This document shows positions 25,901-34,641 of a stretch of 64,000 bases of DNA, one piece after another. The notes under the pieces were generated by a model that had not been told where the DNA came from, did not search any database, and worked only from the letters and a program-made list of their open reading frames with translations. The number at the start of each line of letters is the position of its first letter. The first letter of the stretch is position 1. This DNA is from Apostichopus japonicus (Eukaryota; Echinodermata; Holothuroidea; Aspidochirotida; Stichopodidae). The DNA lies in the NCBI RefSeq assembly GCF_037975245.1, contig NC_092561.1, positions 2,454,501 to 2,518,500 on the forward strand, in the 5' to 3' direction. The position numbers and the translations under genes are program-made.

Positions 25901-26220
25901 TTAACGACGAATAAACTTGTGAACATTCTGAAACAATTCTTTCATACTAAGCAAACAAATATTAACGTAGCACTCCAAGCGTCCTGCAGTTGCTACTGTT
26001 TAACCATGCTTTGTAATTGAGTTCTGTTCAACTAATATCAACTCAATTTTTTTCACCCTTCGTTTACAGATATCTTTCGATTATGGAGAAGATATTTTTT
26101 ACTTCTATTCTAATTTTAGCGGTTTTCATCGCAATATCAACAACCTATGCAAATCTCTCCTCATACGGCAAAGGCTTACAACTGAACTTTACCAGACCCT
26201 GTTACCTTCCAGAGTTTTAA
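10165..26220 (+). CDS. Amino acid transporter, Aa_trans family (eight exons, 450 aa)
   Basis: Coding exons: 10165-10233, 13034-13154, 17488-17656, 18744-18926, 20316-20563, 24638-24850, 25438-25636, 26070-26220 (stop TAA). They total 1353 nt. All introns are GT-AG and all phases fit (0,1,2,2,1,1,2). The protein has a 34-residue cytosolic N-terminus, then about 11 membrane helices, normal for the Aa_trans superfamily (SLC32/36/38, plant and yeast AVT). TM1 carries the substrate-site motif GTGILVLP at 50-57; TM2 follows GWSGLAVLV; TM6 has FNGHPTFLTIQHDM, a family hallmark; TM7 is the LLYFLPLSIVAYY region, split between exons 5 and 6. Expected role: H+- or Na+-linked amino acid movement across plasma, lysosomal or vesicle membrane; substrate unknown. 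A second ATG lies at 10180. Introns are loaded with repeats, including copies of the exon 5 donor. Confidence 0.92.
10258..10619. mobile_element. MITE with imperfect TIRs and 9-bp target duplication (Mutator-like?)
   Basis: The ends are TGCAGTGGCGTAGGA on the left and CCTACGCCCTTG on the right, which form an imperfect terminal inverted repeat around GGCGTAGGA. The element is flanked by the direct repeat TATAGGCAC at 10249-10257 and 10620-10628. A 9-bp duplication points to Mutator-type transposition. It sits 24 bp after the exon 1 splice donor of the transporter. Inside are two copies of a segment containing GATGCAATTTGGTGC. No coding capacity. Confidence 0.8.
10947..11318. mobile_element. 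TTAA-flanked MITE (Kolobok- or piggyBac-like)
   Basis: It begins TTAAAGGGTGTGAAGACTCG at 10947 and ends with the reverse complement of that string at about 11299-11318. TTAA at both ends fits the target duplication used by piggyBac and Kolobok superfamilies. The body of about 370 bp has no transposase. Lies in transporter intron 1. Confidence 0.8.
11932..11995. repeat. TA microsatellite
   Basis: TA repeats with a few interruptions, in transporter intron 1. The remainder of intron 1 (about 11330-13030) shows no other recognised element. Confidence 0.9.
12946..12985. repeat. Two-copy 20-bp tandem repeat before exon 2
   Basis: ACGGTTCAACTACCACATTG occurs twice in succession, about 50 bp upstream of the exon 2 acceptor of the transporter. 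Confidence 0.9.
14018..15153. repeat. Minisatellite, ~29-32 bp unit, with a 90-bp higher-order repeat
   Basis: About 38 copies of a unit centred on ACCATAGCAACAATAAGTCA, in intron 2 of the transporter. Units alternate CACCATAG, CATCATAG and TTACCATA starts. From about 14581 to 14940 a three-unit block repeats with a strict 90-bp period (starts at 14581, 14671, 14761, 14851), which shows recent block amplification inside an older array. No open frame is shared through the array. Confidence 0.92.
15160..16340. other. Intron 2 unique sequence
   Basis: AT-rich intron DNA between two minisatellites. Short open frames on the minus strand (15097-15411) show no domain and no splice context. Confidence 0.45.
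16356..16617 (+). repeat. G-rich purine minisatellite (GAGGTGGGTGGAGAG type)
   Basis: About 260 bp of tandem units of roughly 15-16 bp built from GAGGTGGGTGGAGAG and variants, in transporter intron 2. The plus (transcribed RNA) strand is almost purely G/A with dense GG and GGG runs, so it could form G-quadruplexes in the pre-mRNA. Open frames here are artefacts of the repeat. Confidence 0.92.
19071..19147. repeat. TA microsatellite (intron 4)
   Basis: Long TA dinucleotide run in transporter intron 4. Confidence 0.95.
19530..19648. repeat. TA-rich microsatellite flanking the foldback element
   Basis: TA repeats with AAATATA interruptions, directly left of the foldback element at 19653. Confidence 0.9.
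19653..19873. mobile_element. Foldback element, copy A (162-bp palindrome)
   Basis: A left segment (GGTTGGCGTCTATCTTGG and following) is shared with copies at 34041-34182 (reversed) and 59839-60031. Then 19712-19873 is a nearly perfect inverted repeat with its centre near 19792; I count two mismatches in the central part. Each arm contains the smaller palindrome ACTAGTGGAACACTAGT. TA microsatellites abut both sides. In transporter intron 4. Confidence 0.85.
19875..19951. repeat. TA microsatellite right of foldback copy A
   Basis: About 75 bp of TA repeats between the foldback element and the retroelement-like segment at 19955. Confidence 0.95.
20033..20077 (-). ncRNA. Hammerhead-ribozyme-like motif (degenerate type I)
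   Basis: Read on the minus strand: CTTCGC (stem I, 5' side), CTAGTGA at the place of the conserved CTGATGA, stem II GTCC-CAAAA-GGAC with perfect pairing, GAAA, the self-complementary ACCGGT region of a minimal stem III, then the cleavage triplet GTC followed by GTGAAG, which pairs with CTTCGC with one G-U. The layout is that of minimal hammerheads in Penelope-like elements and retrozymes. The swapped G5/A6 in the core predicts that this copy is inactive. The downstream side continues into AT-rich DNA. Confidence 0.6.
20078..20146 (-). mobile_element. tRNA-like segment (SINE or retroelement head) beside the hammerhead motif
   Basis: The minus strand has an A-box-like TGTGGTAGAGTAG and the B-box GGTTCGATTCC (complement of 20081-20091), spaced as in a tRNA, and ends immediately where the hammerhead-like motif begins. 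There is no clean acceptor stem, so a working tRNA gene is unlikely. Confidence 0.6.
20544..23680 (+). repeat. Splice-donor satellite: ~41 copies of the exon 5/intron 5 boundary
   Basis: Tandem units of 76-78 bp. Each unit begins TTTGTTACTGACAG and runs through GACTAG, GTAAGTAAACCC, GCTAGATTTGTTATACAGCT and CTGCCATTTAAG. The first unit is the authentic 3' end of exon 5 (20544-20563) plus its donor; it reads ACAGCACTAG where the later copies read ACAGGACTAG. Length differences come from TTATACAGC versus TTATATACAGC. Nearly all copies keep GTAAGT after the former exon; a minority read CTAAGTAAGTTAAC and one near 21560 reads GTATGT. The array fills most of intron 5 (20564-24637). Confidence 0.95.
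23916..24235. mobile_element. Long-TIR MITE with TA ends (Tc1/mariner-like)
   Basis: It starts TATGGCGGGCCATCAGT and ends ACTGATGGCCCGCCATA. Inverted similarity extends inward through AAATCGTGGG, TCGACATATACCGAT and GTTTCTAGCA, so the arms are well over 100 bp with gaps. The centre holds short repeats of the TCGATTTAAATCGG type. TA at each end is compatible with a TA target duplication. No coding capacity. In intron 5 downstream of the satellite. Confidence 0.8.
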
Positions 26221-29200
26221 ACATATATCGGATCGGAAAAGTGGAATGGTGGAGGGGGGAGGTAAAACATCCAAACCTCCCATGACAAACCAATAATAAT
26301 TCTTTATTCCGTATAATCGTCGAGGCCTTTACTATCGCACGTGGAAACTGAGAAGTGTGTGAAGCAATGAACTTTGACCAGCCACCGAAAGAACCCTTTG
26401 CAAGTGTCTCGAAAGGAGTTTTTGGTTAAGTCACATAATTTTTGCTTTTTACATTCAGAACACAAACATACCAGAAGGAGTTTACCTAAATTATATGGAA
26501 GCGTTAAGGTGCCATGAACATTTGTTAGAAGTTCGCAGATCAGGGATGCCAGTTTGGCGTTTATAACGCCAAGAAAATGACAAATTTGTCCTCGTTCAAA
26601 GGTAAACATATAGGGGCCATGTGAAGCAGCATTTTGGTCTTTGTTTGGCGTTTTTGATGGCCTATACCAATTTTAATAGAAACTGTAAGCTGAAATTGTT
26701 ACATTCCCCTTAAAAACATTGATTTTAATCATTTCATGCTATTCAGTCCGACGCCAGGTTGCATAAAGGCCTACGCGTTCGTAAAACATTGGCTTTTTTT
26801 TACCACGTTCCACTCCCTAATGTTCAGCAAGGAGGTCCCCCACCACCTGCAAACTCACACAATTCCCCCGCCCCCTCTCCAAACGAAATAAAACAAGGTG
26901 TATCAGTGTCGTAAAAAAACAGAAAATTCGTATTTGACATTATTTCATACGATTTGGTCCAATATTGAGCCGGTTTGCGTCACAGCAAACCATAGCAATC
27001 CTGATGTCATAGATTATGAGAGCAATTTTCTGTACAGTGTTGAAATTCTCAGTTATATTTCTACAAAATGTACAAAAAATATATAGCTGATCACTTGTTG
27101 AATTTAAACAATTAATGCAACAGTTTGAAATTCAATGATTTATTCCTCATTTTTTTTGAAATTTAACAAATTTCTGGAATTTCATAAACCAAACGATAAC
27201 TTTCTTTATTAGACCAACTAAACATTTTCTTATGTATTGTCGAAGCGATAAGCTTCTATGATAAGAGTCTTGAAGCATTTTAATACTCATTTAACCATAA
27301 ATGACCAATTTATTATTCTGACGCCTCTTGGATTATAGATTATTACTATTTATATCTACAAAGTGAATATTCATGTTCATCGATTATGTATTTCTATTTC
27401 TTTTTAACATTTAAATATTTCTCTTATATGCTATATGGAGGACGAGGTATTTTGCCACTGCCCGCTGATTACATCACATCAACGAACCACTGTATATTAA
27501 AGGTTATGAGTATCTACTTCATACGGTGGCTTATTACGGACATAAGAAAAAACAGTGTCACCAAATCTCAATATTTTGACTTTTTATCTCAAAATTTTGA
27601 CTTTTCATCTCAAAATTTTGAATTTTCATCTCCAAATTTTGACTTAAGAAGTCTTTTCTTTGCTATGTCCCAACTAGGCCACCGTAACTTTCCTATAAAA
27701 TTGTATGCCTTAGTTTTGCCATTTGATTTAGTCAAACGCCCTCTATTTGTACTGTCTTCATACCTTAAACAGTTCAAATATTTGGCAATTTTTGGGAAAC
27801 CATTCGTTTGTCAATCTGACTTACACAGTTGTAATAAAATATTGGGTAAAAATAAATTCATGAGACATTTTGGAAGATTGTTTGTTTCTTTTCTATCGAG
27901 GTCGTGTGTATACCTTTCTAACACACAACTGCCATGCCTTCAGCCATGTACTCATAACTCCCCAGAAGACACCAATACACTAATACCGGGGATCTCCCTT
28001 TCGACTTGGCACTGACGTAACCAGAATTCCCTGTCTGACAAATGCTATTTAATGTTGATGAGAGACTTTGAGATCAAACAAACAATATTGTTTATTCCTT
28101 TCATCTAGATGCGCGTAACTTACGTGACGTAATATTTGAGCGGGGTTATCCATTAGTTTCCCTGACGAACATTTCAGTTATTCTAACTTTATTAATTATT
28201 ATAGGCAAGGGCTAATTACGCACAACAATATATGGAGAAATCTCATCGTAGCTAGAGCCAGACTTTAGTAGTCTACATAACTTCGTGGCTATCATTCTGC
28301 TCAGAGCCCCCCCCCCCCCCCATTTTTATAATTCACAAGTGGAACGAGGAGGGAGGGGGGGGGGTAAAAAGGAGCCTTTGTGTATTGTTGATGAGACTGG
28401 TGGTACACTTCTAATGGGTTGGGAGTGCAGGAGGCCGGGTTGGGGCAGAAACGTTTGGTAGGTGCCATGGAGCCAACAACCACGGGATAGTGCAGCAATT
28501 TAAGATAGCTGTTGTTCCATTGTTGGGAATTGCAAGCACAAATATGAATCTCATAAAAGGAAATTCCTTAGAAATGTATTTGTACTGCATTGTTAAGCCC
28601 TCGAGGGTGGGGGAGGGGTGGGGGCACATGAGTCCAGGAGACAAAGTACTCTTCCACTTCGGCGCGTCTAATTGTTCACTCGAAATAAACTACTGCGAGA
28701 TTACTTTAGACTCGTTTTTATTTCTTGCTCTTTTTTCGTCTTTGTTACGGTAGCAGCAAATTATTGGGAATAAATACTCTCCTTCATAAACACCCCTCCA
28801 GACTCCTAGCCTGTGATTATACAGTGAATATCGGAGCACTTTACCATACTTTGAAGATAAACCAAATTTAATCCATTTTGTGGTTGATATTTTCAGTCGG
28901 AGTGCAAAATTGAAGATTTCAAGGTTTTCAAGAAACCTGACAACTATGTATTATTGGAGTAAATTTGAAAAAAAAGATCTAGTATTGCTTATAACTAAAA
29001 TCGGAATCATTTCTATTTGTAACTACAATACGACTTATTTATATCCTAACTGTAGGGACCATGCTCCAGTTGATGAGCCACATGCCACCCCCTCATCTCC
29101 CCAGTGAGTACAGTAAAGTAACTTGTAAGTCCCTGCTGTGCGACCACTAGACAACCAAAATACATTTTATATTTTGCACAAAACACTCCTAGGCCCTCAC

Positions 29201-29478
29201 TCCTCATGCGACATCGAGTTTCACGTAACCTTCTGATCTCGTTAATGCTATTGTCTGTGATTCGCGTGCTTGCTCACCTTGCCAGAGCAGCAACGTCAAC
29301 AACTAATTTTGTGACGTTACATTTGCGAATTGTCCACACGTTAATTCCCAGTCGACAACTCTTTTCAAGGCCAAAATAACTCTTTCGGTGGAAAATTGTG
29401 TCATTAAGAATGGTGAGAGCCTTGGCAAAACTGTTTAGAACGTTAGATGTTAAAGCTGAAAGGAAATTTTAGGGTAAA
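26221..29478. other. Intergenic region after the transporter
   Basis: The transporter 3' UTR starts here; an AATAAA at about 26887 is a possible polyadenylation signal. Poly-C/G runs lie near 28308-28322 and 28350-28364. A 209-codon open frame (27386-28015) contains a short tandem repeat (about 27572-27650) but no recognisable domain. No other element seen. Confidence 0.45.
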
Positions 29479-29753
29479 ATGTCAACGGATCAACCATCTG
29501 ATCTGGAAGGGTCTTCTCGGGACCCGGTAGGGTTCCCAACGATAAAAGAGGAGTATGAAGCAGTCGAGTTTGATAAAAACAGCGACGATGTGGTGGAATT
29601 TACGACGAACGATGGCAACCATGCTATGGAATCAGATCCAGTCGTTGAAAGAGAGGAAGATGACCGGATCGGGGAAGAGATAGAGTTCACCCGAATGGCT
29701 GACACACTGGACCGGTTCGCTCATTTTACCATCCGAAAACAGACAAGTTACAG
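29479..29753 (+). CDS. First coding exon of an unrecognised gene (acidic N-terminus)
   Basis: The open frame starts with ATG at 29479 and runs to a strong donor (CAG followed by GTGAGT at 29754). It encodes 91 complete codons plus two bases (phase 2). The N-terminal part is acidic and Ser/Asp/Glu-rich (MSTDQPSDLEGSSRDP to about residue 75), which suggests a disordered tail; it then becomes more ordered, with TRMADTLDRFAHFTIRKQTS at about 71-90. Base composition is much richer in G and C than the surroundings, as expected for coding DNA. I do not recognise the family. Downstream exons are uncertain: those at 33700 and 34535 need a phase 1 partner, so at least one further exon, or a separate gene, is implied. 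Confidence 0.7.
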
Positions 29754-32700
29754 GTGAGTGTTTTGATAAGTGAAGATTAAGTCCGTGGGAATTCCCCCAA
29801 TTCCTAAGTCCACGGCTTAGGCTATGCCTTTTCCGTTTCGTGCATGGACACTATTCCATTGTATTCAAGCCCTTAGACCGTGGACCAGAGCACCATGTGG
29901 TGTTAGGTTTGGCTGGTATTGTTCAAGTTAGTGCATAAATATAGGAACCTGGGCGCGAGAAAATGATGCATATATCATGGAACTACATATTACCCACATG
30001 CAGGGTATCACTTATACTTCACTTCAACCAAAGTTACCATACCTTTGTGGTATCCTAATGTCAGTTGACATGTGCTTAGGATAGGATGTCGTTTAAAGTG
30101 TCACATACTGTATATTAAGACAGCTCATCATGGAATAGAAATGTTCTACTGTCACACTTTCCAAATGCCTGAAAATTGCAGAAACCAATGAAATGATCCT
30201 GATTTGCCTCTGAGAGTATATTTTTTAATCTTTCAATTTATGAACCACGTCATCTCAATAACTGAGAACTTCTACTGTAATGCATATGACCTACTGCACA
30301 AGGTGATGAGTAAACGAAGCTTAGTACAATAAAAGTTAATTCGATAGAAACGCTCATTTAATTCCTTTTGCATAGCCTAATACTATACCAACATAGATCA
30401 GGACTACACAAATACTGCTAATTCAGGCTGTATATATGCCATCTTCTGTTTGAATCTAGTTGATTGTCACTAGACAACATAAACTTTCTGTTTGTCAACA
30501 GTTGACCCTATCTTGTACAGTATTCATAGAGAAAATATTGTGTTAATTACATGATATATACATGTAGCCATAGTCTTTGACAATCGGACTACCATTAACA
30601 TTTTGCCCTGTGTGTTATTCCAAAACTGAGCCAGACTCTGTCCGTCGATTCATGTCACTAAGTCTGTAGTTACAACACATATGTACTGCATACATGTACA
30701 GTTTATATTCCTGTGTTACATACAGTAAACAGTAAAGTTATACAGTACATAGTTTAAAAGTCACTCATACTTATTTCAGTAAGCATAAGTACCGAAGAAT
30801 AAAGAAAACTGTACTTAAATTATCAAGAAAGATGTTGACTTGATCATGTTCAACTGTCACAAAAATCAGTTTTTACTCTACAAACAGTCAAATAACATAG
30901 GCATACTAAGTGTCCATTTTTATTGAATTTGTTGAACTGCTAATTGTGCCATATGACAATGTACTCCAATTTGTAATTAAACAGCTAATTATCGATCAGA
31001 CAGACCTATGTATCTGACATAATTTGTATCATTTTCAACTTTTTTTTTTTCAATTCCTTGGGATTATGAAACAGTTTTCTATATTGTAGGACTATTGAAG
31101 TGAAGCTTAATCCATTTTTTATATGCTTTTGGAATTTTTATTAAGTTGCACAGTCTATACAATATTAATGCTTAATTTTTAACTCAACATTTTTATAAAG
31201 GACATTTATATGTCTCTGATATCATAAATACTCACATTTGGTCTATTGTAATGTTTAATGCAAACATATAATTTAATCTTTTATGATGGCACTGTTTAAA
31301 GTTTGGGTTAATCACCTCTCAGACACTTTAATATTATGTGATGTACTAAGTATATACTGTATAATATTATTAGATTTTAATTCCTTTGGTAAGATACTTG
31401 AATCATAACGTGAAGCAAACAATTCTCATTTTATCTCTTGATCGTACAAACTTCATCGACAGACAGCCAGGTTGCAGAACTTGCAGCAATCATAAAGTAC
31501 TATTAAAAATTTAGGAACTAAATTCTTGTAACACAACATGGTGTCCCTCATCTCTATGAAAATAGTTGGAACAAAAGCGACAAACAACGGAGAAAAAACT
31601 GCTGAAAATATGTTGTAATATGTGAATATTTGCTGCTATTTAGCAGATATTATACCATATAGATCTATATTATACCAAAGAATACAAAATTATCAACGAA
31701 AAGTAATAATGTTTATGATATTATTTTACAAAATAATAAGGTGAAGGAAGCTTATAAGTTCTGCACTTGCATACTACATTATATTCAACTACTGTGTTAA
31801 CTTTGTACATATTTTAATTTCTGTAAACTGATCAATTGGCCTCCTTGCTGAGGAGGAGACATCTCTGTTTGATGAAGTACCTGGTGAAGATTAAAGATAC
31901 ACATGTATCAAGAATCTGTCGAATAATGTCTTAAAACTAAGCTGTGAATTTTTCATCTTAGATAATAATTGATCCATCAACAAAATATGTACCGGATGTA
32001 CAGTACCATCAATTCCAGACTTCAATTTCTACTTTCCTTTTCATCAATTGGAATTTGGAAATATTATAAACTCAGAATTTAGAAGCACTGCAGGGTTGGG
32101 TTGGTACTGTATCTGGGGGGGGGGTGGGTGGGGGAGACAACTTGCCAAGTTTTATTATATACCAAACCTAAGATTTAATTCGATATGTAGGTTTTACACA
32201 CAGAACTTGGACAATAGTTGTCATTTGCAGATTTTGAGTTTTGCCTTAAATTTTTCATAGTTTGCATTGCTGATGATGTTTCTTTCATCTCTCTTTTAGT
32301 CTGGATAAAGACTTCCCCAATCTAGAATCTCATTTTACTTTCCTAGCACTTGGGAAATTGGGCCACTAGACCTAGTAATAACTTACTTGGAGAAAGAATA
32401 CTCAATAAATATGCTGAAATTGTCAATCAGATGCCCCCCCCCCCCAAATCCACATTACCTAATTTCATACTCGATAATGTCCCCAAGTTGAATAGTTTTT
32501 GAAAATTGAGTAGGTTGGGCTCGTTGATATATCAACTATAAACTCGATCAAGCCTGTCTTCTTATGAAGCAGCAGGTGTGTTTGTAAATTATAATGATTA
32601 AAACGATACTTAAATTGTATGTTAATGATCTTTGACAGAGTGTAGTTTCTCTTTAAGTTCGAGAGATCAATGTCCACCCACTCAATACTTCATCACAAGT

Positions 32701-33699
32701 ACTGCAGAGTACCATATAACTGTACTGTGCTGCGGAACGCTGAAATACTGAGCATATGGATATAACACAGTCACGACATCAACCTCTTCTTTTCTCTCAT
32801 TTTTTTTGCTCTCGCCTATTCCTTTTCCTAATTCTGGGCTTGAATTGGGAATACTAACAATTAGTAAACTGTGTGGCATTTTATACAGATTATGGTACTT
32901 TAGAGTTAGGTTGTTCACCACAGACATGTGTACATGAATTCCTTATAGGACAGACTTGTATACTGTACTGTACGACTATCTTGGGTTTGATAAACTAAGA
33001 GTACAGTATGCAGTCACTTACAATCTAACTCACTGTCTTGATCATTTCAAACTTTGATTAGATATAACAGGTCTTCACTCATGTACTAAAAACAGATTTT
33101 TGTGTCATAGTTGTTAAATTAAACGAAGTGCAAAGTATTAGCTGACTTTTCATACGTTTGTCAATATTGGAAGGCATTGATTGAGTGCACGGGGGTGGGG
33201 TTGTGGGGGGTGGGGGGGGTGATTGGAGCACCTGAGGAGTACCAAATTGATTTGAGGAGGGTTAGTCATTCGTAATAGCCTTCATCAATTGGTGACCCTA
33301 ACATGAATTTTTAACTCTTGACTCAAACTCCTGCATTTATAAACTTGTGTACATGAGAGATATAAACTGTGTCACGTACTGTATGGTCCATACCAAATTA
33401 GCACAGACAATACCAAAGTCCAGATGGAGGTGTCCAAAAATGCTACAGTATCCAACATGAAAATTGAGTGTGCATGGTGTGGGTCACTACATAAATAAAC
33501 TTGTCATACTTTTTATAATGTAAAGTCCATATCATATCAGTATACTTGACTACTATGTACTGTACACAAAGTGCATTGTAAAGAAAATGATAAAATTGTT
33601 GAAATTTCAAATTTGAAAATTTGAAAAACCTAATTCTTCGTATAGTACACTGACATAATACTTTTAAGTTTTATAGATATTTTCTTTATTTATAGTAAG
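29754..33699. other. Probable intron DNA, rich in TACTGTA/TACAGTA
   Basis: AT-rich, non-repetitive DNA. Possible acceptors occur at about 30779 and 32300, but the frames following them hit stops before a donor. Poly-G runs lie at 32116-32133 and 33190-33220. The heptamer TACTGTA and its complement recur often. Confidence 0.4.
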
Positions 33700-34641
33700 C
33701 AATGTTATTTTCTATACTTGAGACGGCTTTTGGAATTTATGCTAATTTCTCAGTTATTAGAGCTCTTAGCATGACAGCTGGTTTCAGTGCCAACACTGCT
33801 TATAAATTATACATTCACCTTGAAAATATGAAAAACAAACAAAAAGAAAGGAAAATAGGTAGGTGTCACACATTAAAGATAGTGGGGAGGATGTGGGGGG
33901 GGGGTGAAATTGTAGCCTCCTGACACAACCTTGAAACTCTGATATCTTTAAAAAAAAAATTATACTTTGCTCATATTTGGAAAAATTGTTTGATGTTATG
34001 ACTTAAAGAAATTTGTTCTTCTTTCCCTTCTAAACATCATCAGACAATTGATCGCTCAACGCGTGAGACTCTGAGTAACAACTACTAGTGTTCCACTAGT
34101 CTCAACTAATACTCATCTATACTTAGCTCTGTCCACTGGACATGGAGCACTCTGCACCAAGATAGACGCCAATCAACCAAATGTATATAGATAGTTATTG
34201 TACATTTAGTGTGAAATCTGTTCTATAGTCTTAACTACTGTAGTTCTGTACCTGCTTTTGTACAAGGTATTGTGGATAAGATTCCAGGCTTCCTGTATTT
34301 GGGATCGGTACAGTTATTTTGTGAAGTTCTTTGAAACAGGAAATAATTGTACGAGTTCCATATTACTGTATTAAAGTAGGCAATAGTAGTAGCCATACAG
34401 TACTTACTGTACATCTATACACTGAACGTGAACCTGTACTATTAACCTTGTTGAGATATTGGCGTACATAAAAAGTTTTGTATTTACTAATTTTTTAAAA
34501 TGACTTTTCCCACTAATTTCCGATTCCCATGCAGAAATCGAGAACTTCCAGAAACTTGTGTTGAAAGTGCTTAAACAACGAAGGAAAATGTATCAGTTAA
34601 TATCTCTGCAAAATGTCTCAGCAAAACAAAAAGGTTCCTGA
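33700..34641 (+). CDS. Two linked downstream exons of an unrecognised gene (C-terminus)
   Basis: Exon 33700-33858 (acceptor AAG, or upstream TATAG at 33695; donor AG followed by GTAGGT) and exon 34535-34641 (acceptor CATGCAG; stop TGA at 34639-34641) join in phase 1 to form one open frame. The product runs LFSILETAFGIYANFSVIRA, then SMTAGFSANTAYKLYIHLEN, then a lysine-rich stretch KNKQKERK, then across the junction EIENFQKLVLKVLKQRRKMY and ends NVSAKQKGS. This looks like helices with a basic coiled C-terminus. No family recognised. An ATG at 33702 could be a start or an internal Met. They may belong to the gene whose first exon is 29479-29753, but an exon of length 2 mod 3 is missing between them. 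Confidence 0.5.
34041..34182 (-). mobile_element. Foldback element, copy B (single arm)
   Basis: It shares with copies A and C the block GAGTAACAACTACTAGTG, TTCCACTAGTCTCA and, on the minus strand, GCGTCTATCTTGGTGCAGAG. Only one arm is present, so it does not fold into the long hairpin. It lies in the intron between 33858 and 34535. Confidence 0.8.

Noticed and set aside
30780-30842. Second exon of the gene at 29479
   Set aside because: The acceptor is weak, and although the phase fits, the frame ends in a stop with no donor, so it could only be a terminal exon.
32301-32368. Second exon of the gene at 29479 (good polypyrimidine tract)
   Set aside because: The frame reaches a stop after about 23 codons with no donor; kept only as a possible alternative end.
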